A stretch of DNA of 60,012 nt from Bacillota bacterium (GCA_023408315.1 JAEYKI010000026.1:1-60012); one strand, 5' to 3'; positions 48,021 to 57,651 are shown, counted from the stretch's first letter. The notes: generated by a model not told the origin, from the letters alone. Program-made: numbers and translations.

Positions 48021-51000
48021 ATGGTGCATGATGTAAAAAGTGGCAAACGTACAAGAAAGAGTTTCTCTAAAATTCGGGAAGTATTGGAAATGCCGGATTT
48101 TATAGAAGTTCAGAAAGATTCATATAAGCGTTTTTTAGACGAGGGTTTGGCGGAAGTATTAAAGGACATCTCACCCATCACCGATTATTCGGAAAATCTG
48201 GTGCTGGAGTTCATAGATTACTATATCAAGGACGATCCCAAGTATTCTGTGGAAGAATGCAAAGAAAGGGACGTTAACTTTGCCGCACCCTTAAAAGTGG
48301 AAGTGAAACTGACCAATAAGGAAACCGGAGAGGTAAAGGTGCAGGAAGTCTTTATGGGCGATTTTCCCTTAATGACCGAAAAAGGCACGTTTATTATCAA
48401 CGGCGCGGAGCGCGTTATTGTAAGCCAGTTGGTTCGTTCGCCCGGCGTATATTACGGCAGGAGCAAGGACAAGGTGGGCAAAGACCTGTTTGCCACCACC
48501 GTAATCCCCAACCGCGGCGCATGGCTGGAATATGAGACCGATTCGAACGACTGCTTCTGGATTCGCGTGGACCGCACAAGAAAGCTGCCCGTAACGGTTT
48601 TTCTGCGGGCGCTGGGGCTTTCCACAGACGCGGATTTACGGAATTACTTTGGAGAAGACGAAAACATAGAGGCTACGATAGCCAAAGACAATACCACCAA
48701 CAAGAATGAGGGTTTGCTGGAAGTATACAAACGCCTCCGGCCGGGCGAACCGCCGACGGTAGAATCCGCCAGCATGCTGGTAAATTCCCTTTTCTTTGAT
48801 CCCAAGCGGTACGACCTTGCGCGGGTGGGGCGGTATAAATTCAATAAAAAGCTTTCTCTGGTGGAACGTATTACCGGTGCTGTTGCCGCTGTCAATATTG
48901 TAAACACGGATACCGGCGAGCTTCTGGCCGCCAAGGGAGACGAGATTACCCGCGACCAGGCGCAGGATATAGAGGACGCGGGCATTGCGGTTGTGGATAT
49001 ACAAATGGATAACCGCACGGTACGTGTGATTGGCAACCGCTTTGTAAACGCCGCCAAATACCTGAAATTCAGCCCGCGGGAAGTGGGCATTAACGAGCGC
49101 GTGTATTATCCGGCCTTAAAGGAGATACTGGACCACACAAGCTCGGAAGAAGAACTGAGGAAAGAGCTGAAAGACAATAACCATATTTTGATTCCCAAGC
49201 ATATCATTGAGGACGACGTATACGCCTCTGTGAATTATTTACTGGGACTTAAATGGAATATCGGCGTAACGGACGACATTGACCATCTGGGCAACCGGCG
49301 CTTGCGCTCTGTGGGCGAACTGTTGCAGAACCAGCTGCGCGTGGGTCTCTCCAGGCTGGAACGTGTGGTTCGTGAGCGCATGAGTATACAGGATATGGAT
49401 ATGGCGACGCCTTCCAACCTGATCAATATCCGGCCTGTAACGGCTGCCATCAAGGAGTTTTTTGGTTCCTCGCAGCTCTCTCAGTTTATGGATCAGACTA
49501 ACCCGCTGGCGGAGTTGACGCACAAAAGAAGGCTTTCTGCACTGGGACCGGGCGGCCTGAACCGCGACCGGGCCAGTTTTGAAGTCCGCGACGTGCACCA
49601 TTCGCACTATGGCAGAATGTGCCCCATTGAAACGCCCGAAGGACCGAACATCGGCCTGATTGGTTCTCTTTCAACGTATGCGCGGGTGAACGAATACGGC
49701 TTTATTGAGTCTCCCTACCGCATGGTCAACAAGGAAGACCTGGTGGTTACGGGCGATGTGGTCTATATGACCGCTGAAGAAGAAGATAAATACATTGTCG
49801 CGCAGGCCAACGAGCCCATTGCGGAAGACGGACGGTTCCGGCGCTCCCGCATTATGGGCCGCGTGCGCGAGCAGATTGTTGAAATACCCAGGGAACAGGT
49901 GGATATGATGGACGTATCGCCCAAGCAGCTTGTTTCCGTGGCAACCGCTTTGATTCCCTTCCTGGAAAACGACGACGCGAACCGCGCGCTCATGGGTTCC
50001 AACATGCAGAGGCAGGCGGTTCCGCTGCTGATTCCGGAAGCGCCCGTTGTGGGCACTGGTATGGAATACAAGGCGGCTTACGATTCCGGGGTGCTGGTAA
50101 TTGCCAAGAACGGCGGCAAGGCGAAGGTGGTAACGTCTGACAGGATTGTGATTGAAACAGAATCCGGTAAAGTGGACGAATACAAGCTCATCAAGTTTGC
50201 GCGCTCCAACCAGGGAACCTGCATTAACCAGTTTCCCATTGTAAGCGCGGGTGATCCCATTGCCAAGGGGCAGGTGATTGCAGACGGCCCATCTACGGAC
50301 GAAGGCGAACTGGCCCTTGGAAAGAACGTGCTGGTAGGGTTTATGACCTGGGAAGGCTATAACTACGAGGACGCTATCCTGATATCCGAGCGCCTGGTGA
50401 AAGACGACGTATTTACTTCTATTCATATAGAAGAATATGAATCCGAGGCCAGGGACACTAAGCTGGGGCCGGAGGAGATTACGCGCGACATCCCCAATGT
50501 GGGCGAGGACGCTTTAAAAGACCTGGACGTGCGCGGCATCATCCGCATTGGCGCGGAAGTGCGGAGCGGGGATATTCTGGTGGGCAAGGTTACCCCCAAG
50601 GGCGAGACCGAGCTGACCGCGGAAGAACGCCTGCTGCGCGCAATATTCGGCGAAAAGGCAAGGGAAGTGCGCGATACCTCCCTGCGCGTGCCCCACGGCG
50701 AAGGCGGCATAGTGGTGGACGTAAAGGTGTTCACCCGCGAGAACAAGGATGAACTGACGGCGGGCGTAAACAAACTGGTTCGCGTGTACATAGCGCAAAA
50801 AAGAAAGATCTCGGTGGGCGATAAAATGGCCGGCCGCCACGGCAACAAGGGTGTTATCTCCCGCGTGTTGCCTGTGGAAGATATGCCGTATCTGCCGGAC
50901 GGCACGCCGCTTGATATTGTTTTGAACCCCCTGGGCGTACCTTCCCGTATGAACATCGGGCAGGTGCTGGAAGTGCATCTGGGACGTGCGGCGCGCGCCC

Positions 51001-51896
51001 TTGGATGGCACATTGCCACCCCGGTATTTGACGGCGCTTCGGAGGAGGACATTGAAGAACTTCTGACCGAAGGAGGCCTGAATAAAGACGGCAAGACTGT
51101 GCTTTACGACGGGCGAAGCGGCGAACCCTTTGAAAACCGGGTAACAGTGGGTTACATGTATATTTTAAAACTGCATCATTTGGTGGACGACAAGATTCAC
51201 GCCCGTTCCACGGGACCGTACTCTTTGGTTACGCAGCAGCCCTTGGGCGGAAAGGCGCAGTTTGGCGGCCAGCGTTTTGGAGAAATGGAAGTTTGGGCCC
51301 TGGAAGCATACGGCGCGGCAAATATGCTGCAGGAAATACTGACCGTTAAGTCGGACGATGTGGTGGGCCGCGTGAAGACGTATGAATCCATTGTGAAGGG
51401 CGAGAATATTCCCACGCCGGGCGTTCCCGAATCGTTTAAGGTTTTAATCAAGGAAATGCAGAGCCTGGGCTTGGATATGCGGGTATTGAGCGACGAGAAG
51501 GGCGAAGTAAAGATCAAGGAAATGATCGATATGGATACCGTTCCGCTGGATATCAACATTGAGGGCAACGAGGACCTGATGGTGGGTAATGGAGGCGAAG
51601 AACCGTACAGCAAGGACGGCATGCTGATTAAGAATATAGACGATCTGGATATAGACGATCTGGATTTGCCCGAGCTGGATGATTTTGACGACATGGATAT
51701 GGACGACGAGGACGACGATATTGAAATAGACGACGGCCTTGGTCTGGACGACGATATTGACATTGACGATGGCCTGAGCGACGATATTGAAATAGACGAC
51801 GGGCTGGGCATGGATGATGATCTGGATATAGACGATGGCTTGGGACTGGATGATGACCTGGACCTGGACCGGCTGACAGATTATGATGACGAATAA
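48021..51896 (+). CDS. rpoB: DNA-directed RNA polymerase subunit beta
   Basis: Catalytic subunit of 1291 residues, longer than the 1190-1250 usual in the phylum. The rifampicin region is intact (SSQLSQFMDQTNPLAELTHKRR near residue 480; 20-residue core SQLSQFMDQTNPLAELTHKR). The GDKMAGRHGNKG motif near 935 and the C-terminal anchor with RpoC (FGGQRFGEMEVWALEAYGA) are present. The last 87 residues are an unusual acidic tail. The ATG at 48021 is 12 nt after AGGAG. rplK, rplA, rplJ and rplL, which usually precede rpoB, are not here. Confidence 0.98.
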   Translation: MVHDVKSGKRTRKSFSKIREVLEMPDFIEVQKDSYKRFLDEGLAEVLKDISPITDYSENLVLEFIDYYIKDDPKYSVEECKERDVNFAAPLKVEVKLTNKETGEVKVQEVFMGDFPLMTEKGTFIINGAERVIVSQLVRSPGVYYGRSKDKVGKDLFATTVIPNRGAWLEYETDSNDCFWIRVDRTRKLPVTVFLRALGLSTDADLRNYFGEDENIEATIAKDNTTNKNEGLLEVYKRLRPGEPPTVESASMLVNSLFFDPKRYDLARVGRYKFNKKLSLVERITGAVAAVNIVNTDTGELLAAKGDEITRDQAQDIEDAGIAVVDIQMDNRTVRVIGNRFVNAAKYLKFSPREVGINERVYYPALKEILDHTSSEEELRKELKDNNHILIPKHIIEDDVYASVNYLLGLKWNIGVTDDIDHLGNRRLRSVGELLQNQLRVGLSRLERVVRERMSIQDMDMATPSNLINIRPVTAAIKEFFGSSQLSQFMDQTNPLAELTHKRRLSALGPGGLNRDRASFEVRDVHHSHYGRMCPIETPEGPNIGLIGSLSTYARVNEYGFIESPYRMVNKEDLVVTGDVVYMTAEEEDKYIVAQANEPIAEDGRFRRSRIMGRVREQIVEIPREQVDMMDVSPKQLVSVATALIPFLENDDANRALMGSNMQRQAVPLLIPEAPVVGTGMEYKAAYDSGVLVIAKNGGKAKVVTSDRIVIETESGKVDEYKLIKFARSNQGTCINQFPIVSAGDPIAKGQVIADGPSTDEGELALGKNVLVGFMTWEGYNYEDAILISERLVKDDVFTSIHIEEYESEARDTKLGPEEITRDIPNVGEDALKDLDVRGIIRIGAEVRSGDILVGKVTPKGETELTAEERLLRAIFGEKAREVRDTSLRVPHGEGGIVVDVKVFTRENKDELTAGVNKLVRVYIAQKRKISVGDKMAGRHGNKGVISRVLPVEDMPYLPDGTPLDIVLNPLGVPSRMNIGQVLEVHLGRAARALGWHIATPVFDGASEEDIEELLTEGGLNKDGKTVLYDGRSGEPFENRVTVGYMYILKLHHLVDDKIHARSTGPYSLVTQQPLGGKAQFGGQRFGEMEVWALEAYGAANMLQEILTVKSDDVVGRVKTYESIVKGENIPTPGVPESFKVLIKEMQSLGLDMRVLSDEKGEVKIKEMIDMDTVPLDINIEGNEDLMVGNGGEEPYSKDGMLIKNIDDLDIDDLDLPELDDFDDMDMDDEDDDIEIDDGLGLDDDIDIDDGLSDDIEIDDGLGMDDDLDIDDGLGLDDDLDLDRLTDYDDE
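51633..51893 (+). repeat. Acidic repeat tail of RpoB
   Basis: Encodes residues 1205-1291. 47 of 87 residues are Asp or Glu, with one Arg and no Lys. It contains about four imperfect units of the form D-I/L-E/D-I-D-D-G-L-G-L/M-D-D-D. At DNA level a 24-nt exact direct repeat starts at 51713 and again at 51779, 66 nt apart. Such repeats can vary in copy number by slippage. Confidence 0.85.
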
Positions 51897-51928
51897 AATT
51901 TTAGATATACGAGAGGAGCGGGGTTACC

Positions 51929-54900
51929 TTGTTTGAACTCAACACATTTGACTCCATACAGATTGGATTGGCATCTCCCGAGAAGATCCGGGAATGGTCG
52001 CGCGGCGAGGTAAAGAAGCCTGAGACCATCAATTACAGGACCCTGAAGCCCGAGAAGGACGGCCTCTTTTGCGAGAGGATATTTGGGCCTACAAAAGACT
52101 GGGAATGCCATTGCGGACGGTATAAACGGGTTCGCTACAAGGGCATTGTCTGTGACAAGTGCGGCGTTGAAGTAACCCGCGCAAAAGTGCGCCGTGAGCG
52201 CATGGGTCATATTGAGCTGGCCGCGCCGGTATCCCACATATGGTATTTTAAGGGGATTCCCTCCAGAATGGGCCTGCTGCTGGATATGTCGCCACGCTCT
52301 CTGGAAAAAGTGCTTTATTTTGCTGCGTTTGTTGTAACAGACCCCGGCGAGACCGGACTGGAATACAAGCAGCTTTTAACCGACAAGGAATACAGGGAAG
52401 CCCAGTCGCGGTTTGGCGAACATTCGTTCCAGGCGGGCATGGGCGCGGAAGCGGTTAAAATCTTGTTAAAACAGATAGACCTGGATAAGACCTCCGAGGA
52501 ACTGAAGGCCGAGTTGGTAAATTCCACAGGGCAGAAACGCGTGCGTGCGATTAAACGCCTGGAAGTCATTGAATCTTTCCGCAAATCCGGCAACAAACCG
52601 GAGTGGATCATTATGGATGTGGTGCCGGTGATTCCGCCAGAACTGCGCCCCATGGTGCAGTTGGACGGCGGCCGATTTGCAACGTCCGATTTGAACGACC
52701 TGTACCGCAGGGTAATCAATAGAAACAACCGTTTGAACAGGCTGTTGCAATTGAGAGCGCCCGATATCATTGTGCGTAACGAAAAACGCATGCTGCAGGA
52801 AGCGGTGGACGCGCTGATAGACAACGGTAGGCGCGGCAGGCCGGTTACCGGCCCGGGCAACCGCCCGTTAAAATCTCTTTCCGACATGCTGCGCGGCAAG
52901 CAGGGCAGGTTCCGCCAGAATCTGCTTGGAAAGCGCGTTGACTATTCCGGCCGAAGCGTTATTGTGGTTGGCCCTGAACTGAAAATGTACCAGTGCGGAT
53001 TGCCCAAGGAAATGGCCCTGGAGCTGTTTAAACCCTTTGTGATGAAAAAACTGGTGGCGGACGGCCTTGCGCACAACATCAAGAGCGCAAAACGCATGGT
53101 GGAAAAGGTGCGGACAGAGGTTTGGGACGTATTGGAGGATGTGATCAAGGAACATCCGGTGCTGTTGAACCGCGCGCCCACGCTGCACAGGCTGGGCATA
53201 CAGGCCTTTGAACCGATCCTGGTAGAGGGCCGCGCTCTTAAGATCCATCCTTTGGTTTGCACAGCGTACAACGCGGACTTTGACGGAGACCAGATGGCGG
53301 TACACGTGCCGCTTTCTGTGGAAGCGCAGGCGGAAGCGCGCTTTTTGATGCTGGCAGCAAACAACATATTAAAGCCGCAGGACGGCCGCCCGGTTGTATC
53401 TCCCACGCAGGATATGGTTATTGGGTCTTATTACCTGACCATACATAAAGAAGGCGCGCGCGGGGAAGGCAACTATTTCTCCAGCGTGGACGAGGCGATC
53501 CTTGCATACAATACAGGCAATATTGATCTGCAGGCCATGGTCAACGTGCGCGTTACCAAGGAAGTAAACGGCGAAATGAAGACCGGTATCATCCAGACCA
53601 CCACGGGCAGGCTGATTTACAACCAGGCCATTCCCCAGGATCTTGGGTATATGGACCGGTCCGTTCCCGAAAACGAACTGAAATTTGAAGTGGATAACCT
53701 GGTGGATAAAAAGCAGATTGGTAAGATTGTAGACCTGTGTTTTGCAAAACTGGGACCCACCCAGACTTCCTTTGTACTGGATGAGATTAAACGCCTTGGC
53801 TTCCATTATTCCACGGTGGGCGCCATTACCGTCAGCGTTTCTGACATTGTGATTCCGGACCAGAAAAAAACGCTGATTGCGGAGGCGGAAGAAAAAGTTA
53901 TCAAAATAGAGAGGCAGTATAAAAGAGGCCTCCTGACGAATAAAGAACGCAAGGAAAACGCGGTAAAGGTATGGGCGGAGACCACCAACCTGGTTACCAC
54001 GGCACTGATGAACAATCTGGATAAATTTAATCCGATATTCATGATGGCAAACTCCGGCGCGCGTGGTTCCACCAACCAGATCCGTCAGTTGGCCGGCATG
54101 CGCGGCCTGATGGCCGATCCGAACGGCGAAGTTATTGAGATTCCCATACGCGCGAATTTCCGCGAGGGACTCTCCGTTCTGGAATTCTTTATCAGCTCCC
54201 ACGGCGCAAGAAAAGGTTTGGCTGATACGGCACTCCGAACAGCGGACTCCGGTTACCTGACGCGCCGTCTGGTGGATGTTTCCCATAATGTGATCATCCG
54301 CGAGGTGGACTGTTATGCGAGCCTGGGCGAAAACGTGCAGGGCATCAGGATGACAGACCTTAATAACGGCAAGGAGATCATAGAATCGCTGGAAGACAGA
54401 ATTCGCGGCCGTGTGCTTGCGCAGGATGTTGTAAACGATGAGACCGGGGAAGTGATCGCCCTGACAAACGACCTGGTTACAAACGAGCTTGCCCATAAAA
54501 TTGTGAAGGCGGGCAAAAGGGAAGTGTTTATCCGCTCCGTGCTCACCTGCAAGAGCGAACACGGCGTATGCGCCAGGTGCTATGGCTCCAATATGGCGAC
54601 CGGCAATCTGGTGGATATTGGAGAGGCAGTTGGCGTAATTGCGGCGCAGTCCATCGGCGAACCCGGCACGCAGCTTACGATGCGTACGTTCCATACGGGT
54701 GGCGTTGCCGGCGGCGATATCACGCAGGGTCTGCCCCGCGTAGAAGAGCTGTTTGAAGCAAGAAAACCGCGCGGACTTGCGGTGATTTCCGAGATAGCGG
54801 GCCGCGTTAGCATTAATGATACGCGCAAAAAGCGTGAGATTATGGTGACGGGTGAAAACCTGGAAGCAAAGACATACCTGATTCCTTATGGTTCCCGCTT

Positions 54901-55492
54901 GGTTGTTTCGGAAGGGGATGTGGTGGAGGCAGGCGATGAGCTGACAGAAGGCTCCATCAACCCGAACGATATATTGAAGATCAAGGGCGTAAAGGGGGTA
55001 CAGGCATATCTTATCAAAGAGGTGCAGATGGTGTACAGGATGCAGGGCGTGGAAATTGCCGACAAGCATCTGGAAATCATCGTGCGCCAGATGCTTAAGA
55101 AATGTAAAATAGAAGACGCGGGCGACACCTCCATGCTCCCCGGCGAACTGGTGGATATATTCCGTTTTGAAAAGGAAAACGAGCAGATGCTTGCCGAAGG
55201 CAAGAAGACGGCAACCGCGTCCCGCGTGCTGCTGGGTATTACCAAGGCGTCCCTGTCCACCAACTCGTTCCTCTCAGCCGCTTCTTTCCAGGAGACGACC
55301 AGGGTGCTGGCTGAAGCTGCGATTAAAGGAAAAGTGGATCCGCTGCTGGGCCTGAAAGAAAATATTATCATAGGAAAACTGATTCCCGCAGGAACGGGTA
55401 TGAAGCGGTATAAGGATATAGACGTGATTATAAACGCTAAGAATCCGGATATTGCCCTTAAATTTGACAAGGACGGGATGGCAGGCTATTAA
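51929..55492 (+). CDS. rpoC: DNA-directed RNA polymerase subunit beta'
   Basis: Catalytic subunit of 1187 residues. The N-terminal zinc site uses Cys 60, 62, 75 and 78. The active-site NADFDGD has Mg-binding Asp 450, 452 and 454. The bridge-helix/trigger-loop region is near 760-930 (SGARGSTNQIRQLAGMRGL; TMRTFHTGGVAG), and a second zinc site has a CKSEHGVCARC cluster near 870. The start is TTG at 51929 with AGGAG 10 nt upstream. It is 32 nt after rpoB and the pair forms one operon. Confidence 0.98.
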   Translation: MFELNTFDSIQIGLASPEKIREWSRGEVKKPETINYRTLKPEKDGLFCERIFGPTKDWECHCGRYKRVRYKGIVCDKCGVEVTRAKVRRERMGHIELAAPVSHIWYFKGIPSRMGLLLDMSPRSLEKVLYFAAFVVTDPGETGLEYKQLLTDKEYREAQSRFGEHSFQAGMGAEAVKILLKQIDLDKTSEELKAELVNSTGQKRVRAIKRLEVIESFRKSGNKPEWIIMDVVPVIPPELRPMVQLDGGRFATSDLNDLYRRVINRNNRLNRLLQLRAPDIIVRNEKRMLQEAVDALIDNGRRGRPVTGPGNRPLKSLSDMLRGKQGRFRQNLLGKRVDYSGRSVIVVGPELKMYQCGLPKEMALELFKPFVMKKLVADGLAHNIKSAKRMVEKVRTEVWDVLEDVIKEHPVLLNRAPTLHRLGIQAFEPILVEGRALKIHPLVCTAYNADFDGDQMAVHVPLSVEAQAEARFLMLAANNILKPQDGRPVVSPTQDMVIGSYYLTIHKEGARGEGNYFSSVDEAILAYNTGNIDLQAMVNVRVTKEVNGEMKTGIIQTTTGRLIYNQAIPQDLGYMDRSVPENELKFEVDNLVDKKQIGKIVDLCFAKLGPTQTSFVLDEIKRLGFHYSTVGAITVSVSDIVIPDQKKTLIAEAEEKVIKIERQYKRGLLTNKERKENAVKVWAETTNLVTTALMNNLDKFNPIFMMANSGARGSTNQIRQLAGMRGLMADPNGEVIEIPIRANFREGLSVLEFFISSHGARKGLADTALRTADSGYLTRRLVDVSHNVIIREVDCYASLGENVQGIRMTDLNNGKEIIESLEDRIRGRVLAQDVVNDETGEVIALTNDLVTNELAHKIVKAGKREVFIRSVLTCKSEHGVCARCYGSNMATGNLVDIGEAVGVIAAQSIGEPGTQLTMRTFHTGGVAGGDITQGLPRVEELFEARKPRGLAVISEIAGRVSINDTRKKREIMVTGENLEAKTYLIPYGSRLVVSEGDVVEAGDELTEGSINPNDILKIKGVKGVQAYLIKEVQMVYRMQGVEIADKHLEIIVRQMLKKCKIEDAGDTSMLPGELVDIFRFEKENEQMLAEGKKTATASRVLLGITKASLSTNSFLSAASFQETTRVLAEAAIKGKVDPLLGLKENIIIGKLIPAGTGMKRYKDIDVIINAKNPDIALKFDKDGMAGY

Positions 55493-55516
55493 ACTGAAGG
55501 ATATGGGGAAAAGCAA

Positions 55517-56290
55517 ATGGAGTACGATGAGATTCAGCAGGAAATAAGAGACGATTGCCCGATTTCGGACACTGAGCTTTGCCAGTGGGCGGGGAAAAGC
55601 GGCTGCATGCCTTGCTATGTAAGGACCCTGAAAGATGACGATGATAAGAAAAAAGCCCTGGAAAACTGGCGGGTAATGATTTCCAATCTGCCGGCCGACA
55701 TTGATTCCCTGCACGAAAGCGAAACATGCGTGCTTTGCAAAGGAGAGCCCAATGCCCGGACGTGTTATGCTTCTGTGGATATGGCTCATCCCGAACCAAA
55801 AACCATGAAGGGTATGTTTTTCGGATTTGGGAAAAAAGTCAGAACGCCCGTGGGGTCGCTGGTAACTGTGCATATGGCATGCTGTGACAGTTGCAAAAGA
55901 AAAACGACGCTGATGGACGCCTGGTTGTGGATTTGCCTGATGGCCGCCATTGTACTTGCGTTTGTGCTGGCCTCTATTCCTTCCATTGCGAATGCTCTTT
56001 TCAATATCAACGAACTGCTGCCGGTTGCGTTTGTGGTGCTGATTGCGGTTCTTGGTTATCTGATCGGCAGATCCATAACCGTTATGTACCGCAAAAAGGT
56101 GAACGAGACGGTAAAGGCAGATCCTGCCGAGATACCGTTGATCCGCATGATGCTGGAGCGCGGCTGGTTTTATTTCCAGGACACCAAGGGGCAGCCCAGG
56201 TTTTTCTTTAAGAAAAAGAAGACGTTTGCAAATTTGGTTTGCAAGTGCCCGAATGACAGCCAGGATGGGAATGTTGAAAAAGAACCTTGA
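55517..56290 (+). CDS. Cys-rich membrane protein of unknown function
   Basis: Protein of 257 residues that I do not recognise. The N-terminal 130 residues are soluble and contain CxxC pairs at 30/33, 71/74 and 123/126 with further cysteines at 14, 22, 83 and 122, suggesting a zinc ribbon formed by 71/74 and 123/126. Two TM helices follow (about 135-157 and 167-189), then a basic C-terminal tail (RFFFKKKKTF). GGGGA precedes the ATG. It sits 24 nt after rpoC, in the place between rpoC and the L7Ae gene, and is probably cotranscribed with rpoC. Confidence 0.7.
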   Translation: MEYDEIQQEIRDDCPISDTELCQWAGKSGCMPCYVRTLKDDDDKKKALENWRVMISNLPADIDSLHESETCVLCKGEPNARTCYASVDMAHPEPKTMKGMFFGFGKKVRTPVGSLVTVHMACCDSCKRKTTLMDAWLWICLMAAIVLAFVLASIPSIANALFNINELLPVAFVVLIAVLGYLIGRSITVMYRKKVNETVKADPAEIPLIRMMLERGWFYFQDTKGQPRFFFKKKKTFANLVCKCPNDSQDGNVEKEP

Positions 56291-56316
56291 CAAGGCGGGA
56301 TTTTTCGGTGTAAAAT
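56287..56316 (+). promoter_or_regulatory. Sigma-A promoter ahead of the L7Ae-type gene
   Basis: Perfect TTGACA (56287-56292, overlapping the previous stop codon), 18-nt spacer, TAAAAT (56311-56316). Confidence 0.65.
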
Positions 56317-56361
56317 ACTCAAGCATGCCTATTTTAGCATTAGAGTAAGAGGTTTTTTGGC

Positions 56362-56601
56362 TTGTATAAAGAACTGGAAACAGCTAAGAATAAATTGGTA
56401 GGCACAAAGCAGGTGCTTCGGGCGCTGGCGGCGGATGAAGTTGCGGTTATCTACATAGCGAAAGACGCGGACGGCGCGATTCAGGAGAAGATTCTGAAGG
56501 CGGCCGAAAGCGTGCAGGTGATTTACGCGGATTCCATGCAGGCGTTGGGCGAACATTGCGGAATAGACGTGCGCACTGCGTGCGCCGCTATTAAGAAATA
56601 A
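56362..56601 (+). CDS. L7Ae/L30e family ribosome-associated protein (YbxF-like)
   Basis: Small kink-turn RNA-binding protein of 79 residues. VGTKQVLRALAADEVAVIYIAKDAD (core KQVLRALAADEVAVIYIA) and the later ALGEHCGIDVRTACAA follow the L7Ae pattern. In B. subtilis YbxF lies at the same place before rpsL and associates with ribosomes; its role is unclear. The TTG start at 56362 follows AAGAGG. It has its own promoter, and a weak terminator separates it from rpsL. Confidence 0.93.
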   Translation: MYKELETAKNKLVGTKQVLRALAADEVAVIYIAKDADGAIQEKILKAAESVQVIYADSMQALGEHCGIDVRTACAAIKK

Positions 56602-56645
56602 ATAAGGCCCGCTATTTCTAATGATGCTGAAGTTAGGATCAATAG

Positions 56646-56669
56646 TTTGGGCTCCCTAAAGATTTTTTT
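56646..56669 (+). terminator. Weak terminator or attenuator before rpsL
   Basis: TTTGGG (56646-56651) pairs with CCTAAA (56655-56660, one G-U), 3-nt loop, then a seven-T run at 56663-56669. Lies in the 160-nt leader of rpsL. I found no clear promoter between it and rpsL. Confidence 0.4.
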
Positions 56670-56761
56670 GGGGTGGGAAATAGGTCCTTCTCAAGGGTTG
56701 CGGGGGATTTGAAATAAAAATAGTTGAGATTAACAGATAACCACTAGGAGGTGCTAGTTTT

Positions 56762-57136
56762 ATGCCAACAATTAATCAGTTGGTAAGAAAAGGCAGAGAA
56801 ACGTTGGAGAGCAAATCGGGTTCCCCGATTTTAAAGCAATGCCCTCAGAAGAGAGGGGTATGCCTTGCAGTAAGGACCATGACGCCCAAAAAGCCAAACT
56901 CGGCTCTGCGTAAGATCGCAAGGGTGAGATTAGTGAATGGAATGGAAGGTACCGCTTATATTCCCGGAATCGGCCACAATCTGCAGGAACACTCGGTTGT
57001 ACTGATTCGCGGCGGCAGGGTAAAAGACTTGCCAGGCGTAAGGTATCATATCATTCGCGGCGCTCTCGATACCGCAGGCGTTGCCAACAGGAAACAGTCA
57101 AGATCGCTTTACGGAGCGAAGAAACCCAAGAAGTAG
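56762..57136 (+). CDS. rpsL: 30S ribosomal protein S12
   Basis: Decoding-centre protein of 124 residues. TPKKPNSALRK (around 41-51) and GGRVKDLPGVRYH (around 84-96) are intact. The lysines at which streptomycin-resistance changes usually arise are the wild-type ones, so the sequence predicts sensitivity at this target. AGGAGGTG lies 7 nt before the ATG. It heads the str operon, with rpsG 21 nt downstream. Confidence 0.99.
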   Translation: MPTINQLVRKGRETLESKSGSPILKQCPQKRGVCLAVRTMTPKKPNSALRKIARVRLVNGMEGTAYIPGIGHNLQEHSVVLIRGGRVKDLPGVRYHIIRGALDTAGVANRKQSRSLYGAKKPKK

Positions 57137-57157
57137 GGCTAAAGGGAGGTTTTTACT

Positions 57158-57628
57158 ATGCCAAGACGCGCAGGCGTTCCAAAGCGTGAAGTGATTGCGG
57201 ATCCTATATATAACAGTGTTGTTGTTACCAAACTGATCAATCAGATTATGGTGGACGGCAAAAGGGGTACCGCGCAAAGAATCTGCTACGACGCTTTTGA
57301 TATTATAAAAGACAAAACCGGTAAAGATCCGGGCGAGGTTTTTGAAAACTGCATGGATAACGTAATGCCCGTGCTGGAAGTGAAGGCACGGCGCGTGGGC
57401 GGCGCTACTTACCAGGTGCCTATGGACGTTCGTCCCGAAAGGCGGCAGACGCTGGGCATCCGTTGGTTGGTTGGAAATGCCGCCAAACGCGGAGAACGCA
57501 CCATGAAAGAAAAAATTGCGGGTGAAATTATGGACGCCGCAAATAATACAGGTTCCAGCGTAAAGAAGAAGGAAGACACCCACAGAATGGCGGAGGCAAA
57601 CAAAGCGTTTGCGCATTACCGTTGGTAA
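57158..57628 (+). CDS. rpsG: 30S ribosomal protein S7
   Basis: Primary 16S rRNA-binding protein of the small-subunit head, 156 residues (normal length). Start MPRRAGVPKREV and the central VGGATYQVPMDVRPERRQTL are diagnostic. GGGAGG lies 8 nt before the ATG. It also acts as the autogenous repressor of the str operon in E. coli; whether that holds here is not visible. A stem with a T run follows. Confidence 0.99.
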   Translation: MPRRAGVPKREVIADPIYNSVVVTKLINQIMVDGKRGTAQRICYDAFDIIKDKTGKDPGEVFENCMDNVMPVLEVKARRVGGATYQVPMDVRPERRQTLGIRWLVGNAAKRGERTMKEKIAGEIMDAANNTGSSVKKKEDTHRMAEANKAFAHYRW

Positions 57629-57651
57629 ACAACATACTAGGCTGTGCCTCA

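Noticed and set aside
53369..55069. Long open frame on the minus strand opposite rpoC
   Set aside because: It is the antisense shadow of a highly conserved gene, has no ribosome site or recognisable domain, and its codon pattern follows from the plus-strand protein. The same applies to long minus-strand frames opposite mfd (35139-36479) and metG.
55637..55654. DDDDK motif (enterokinase-like) in the Cys-rich membrane protein
   Set aside because: A run of acidic residues in a soluble linker; nothing else suggests processing.
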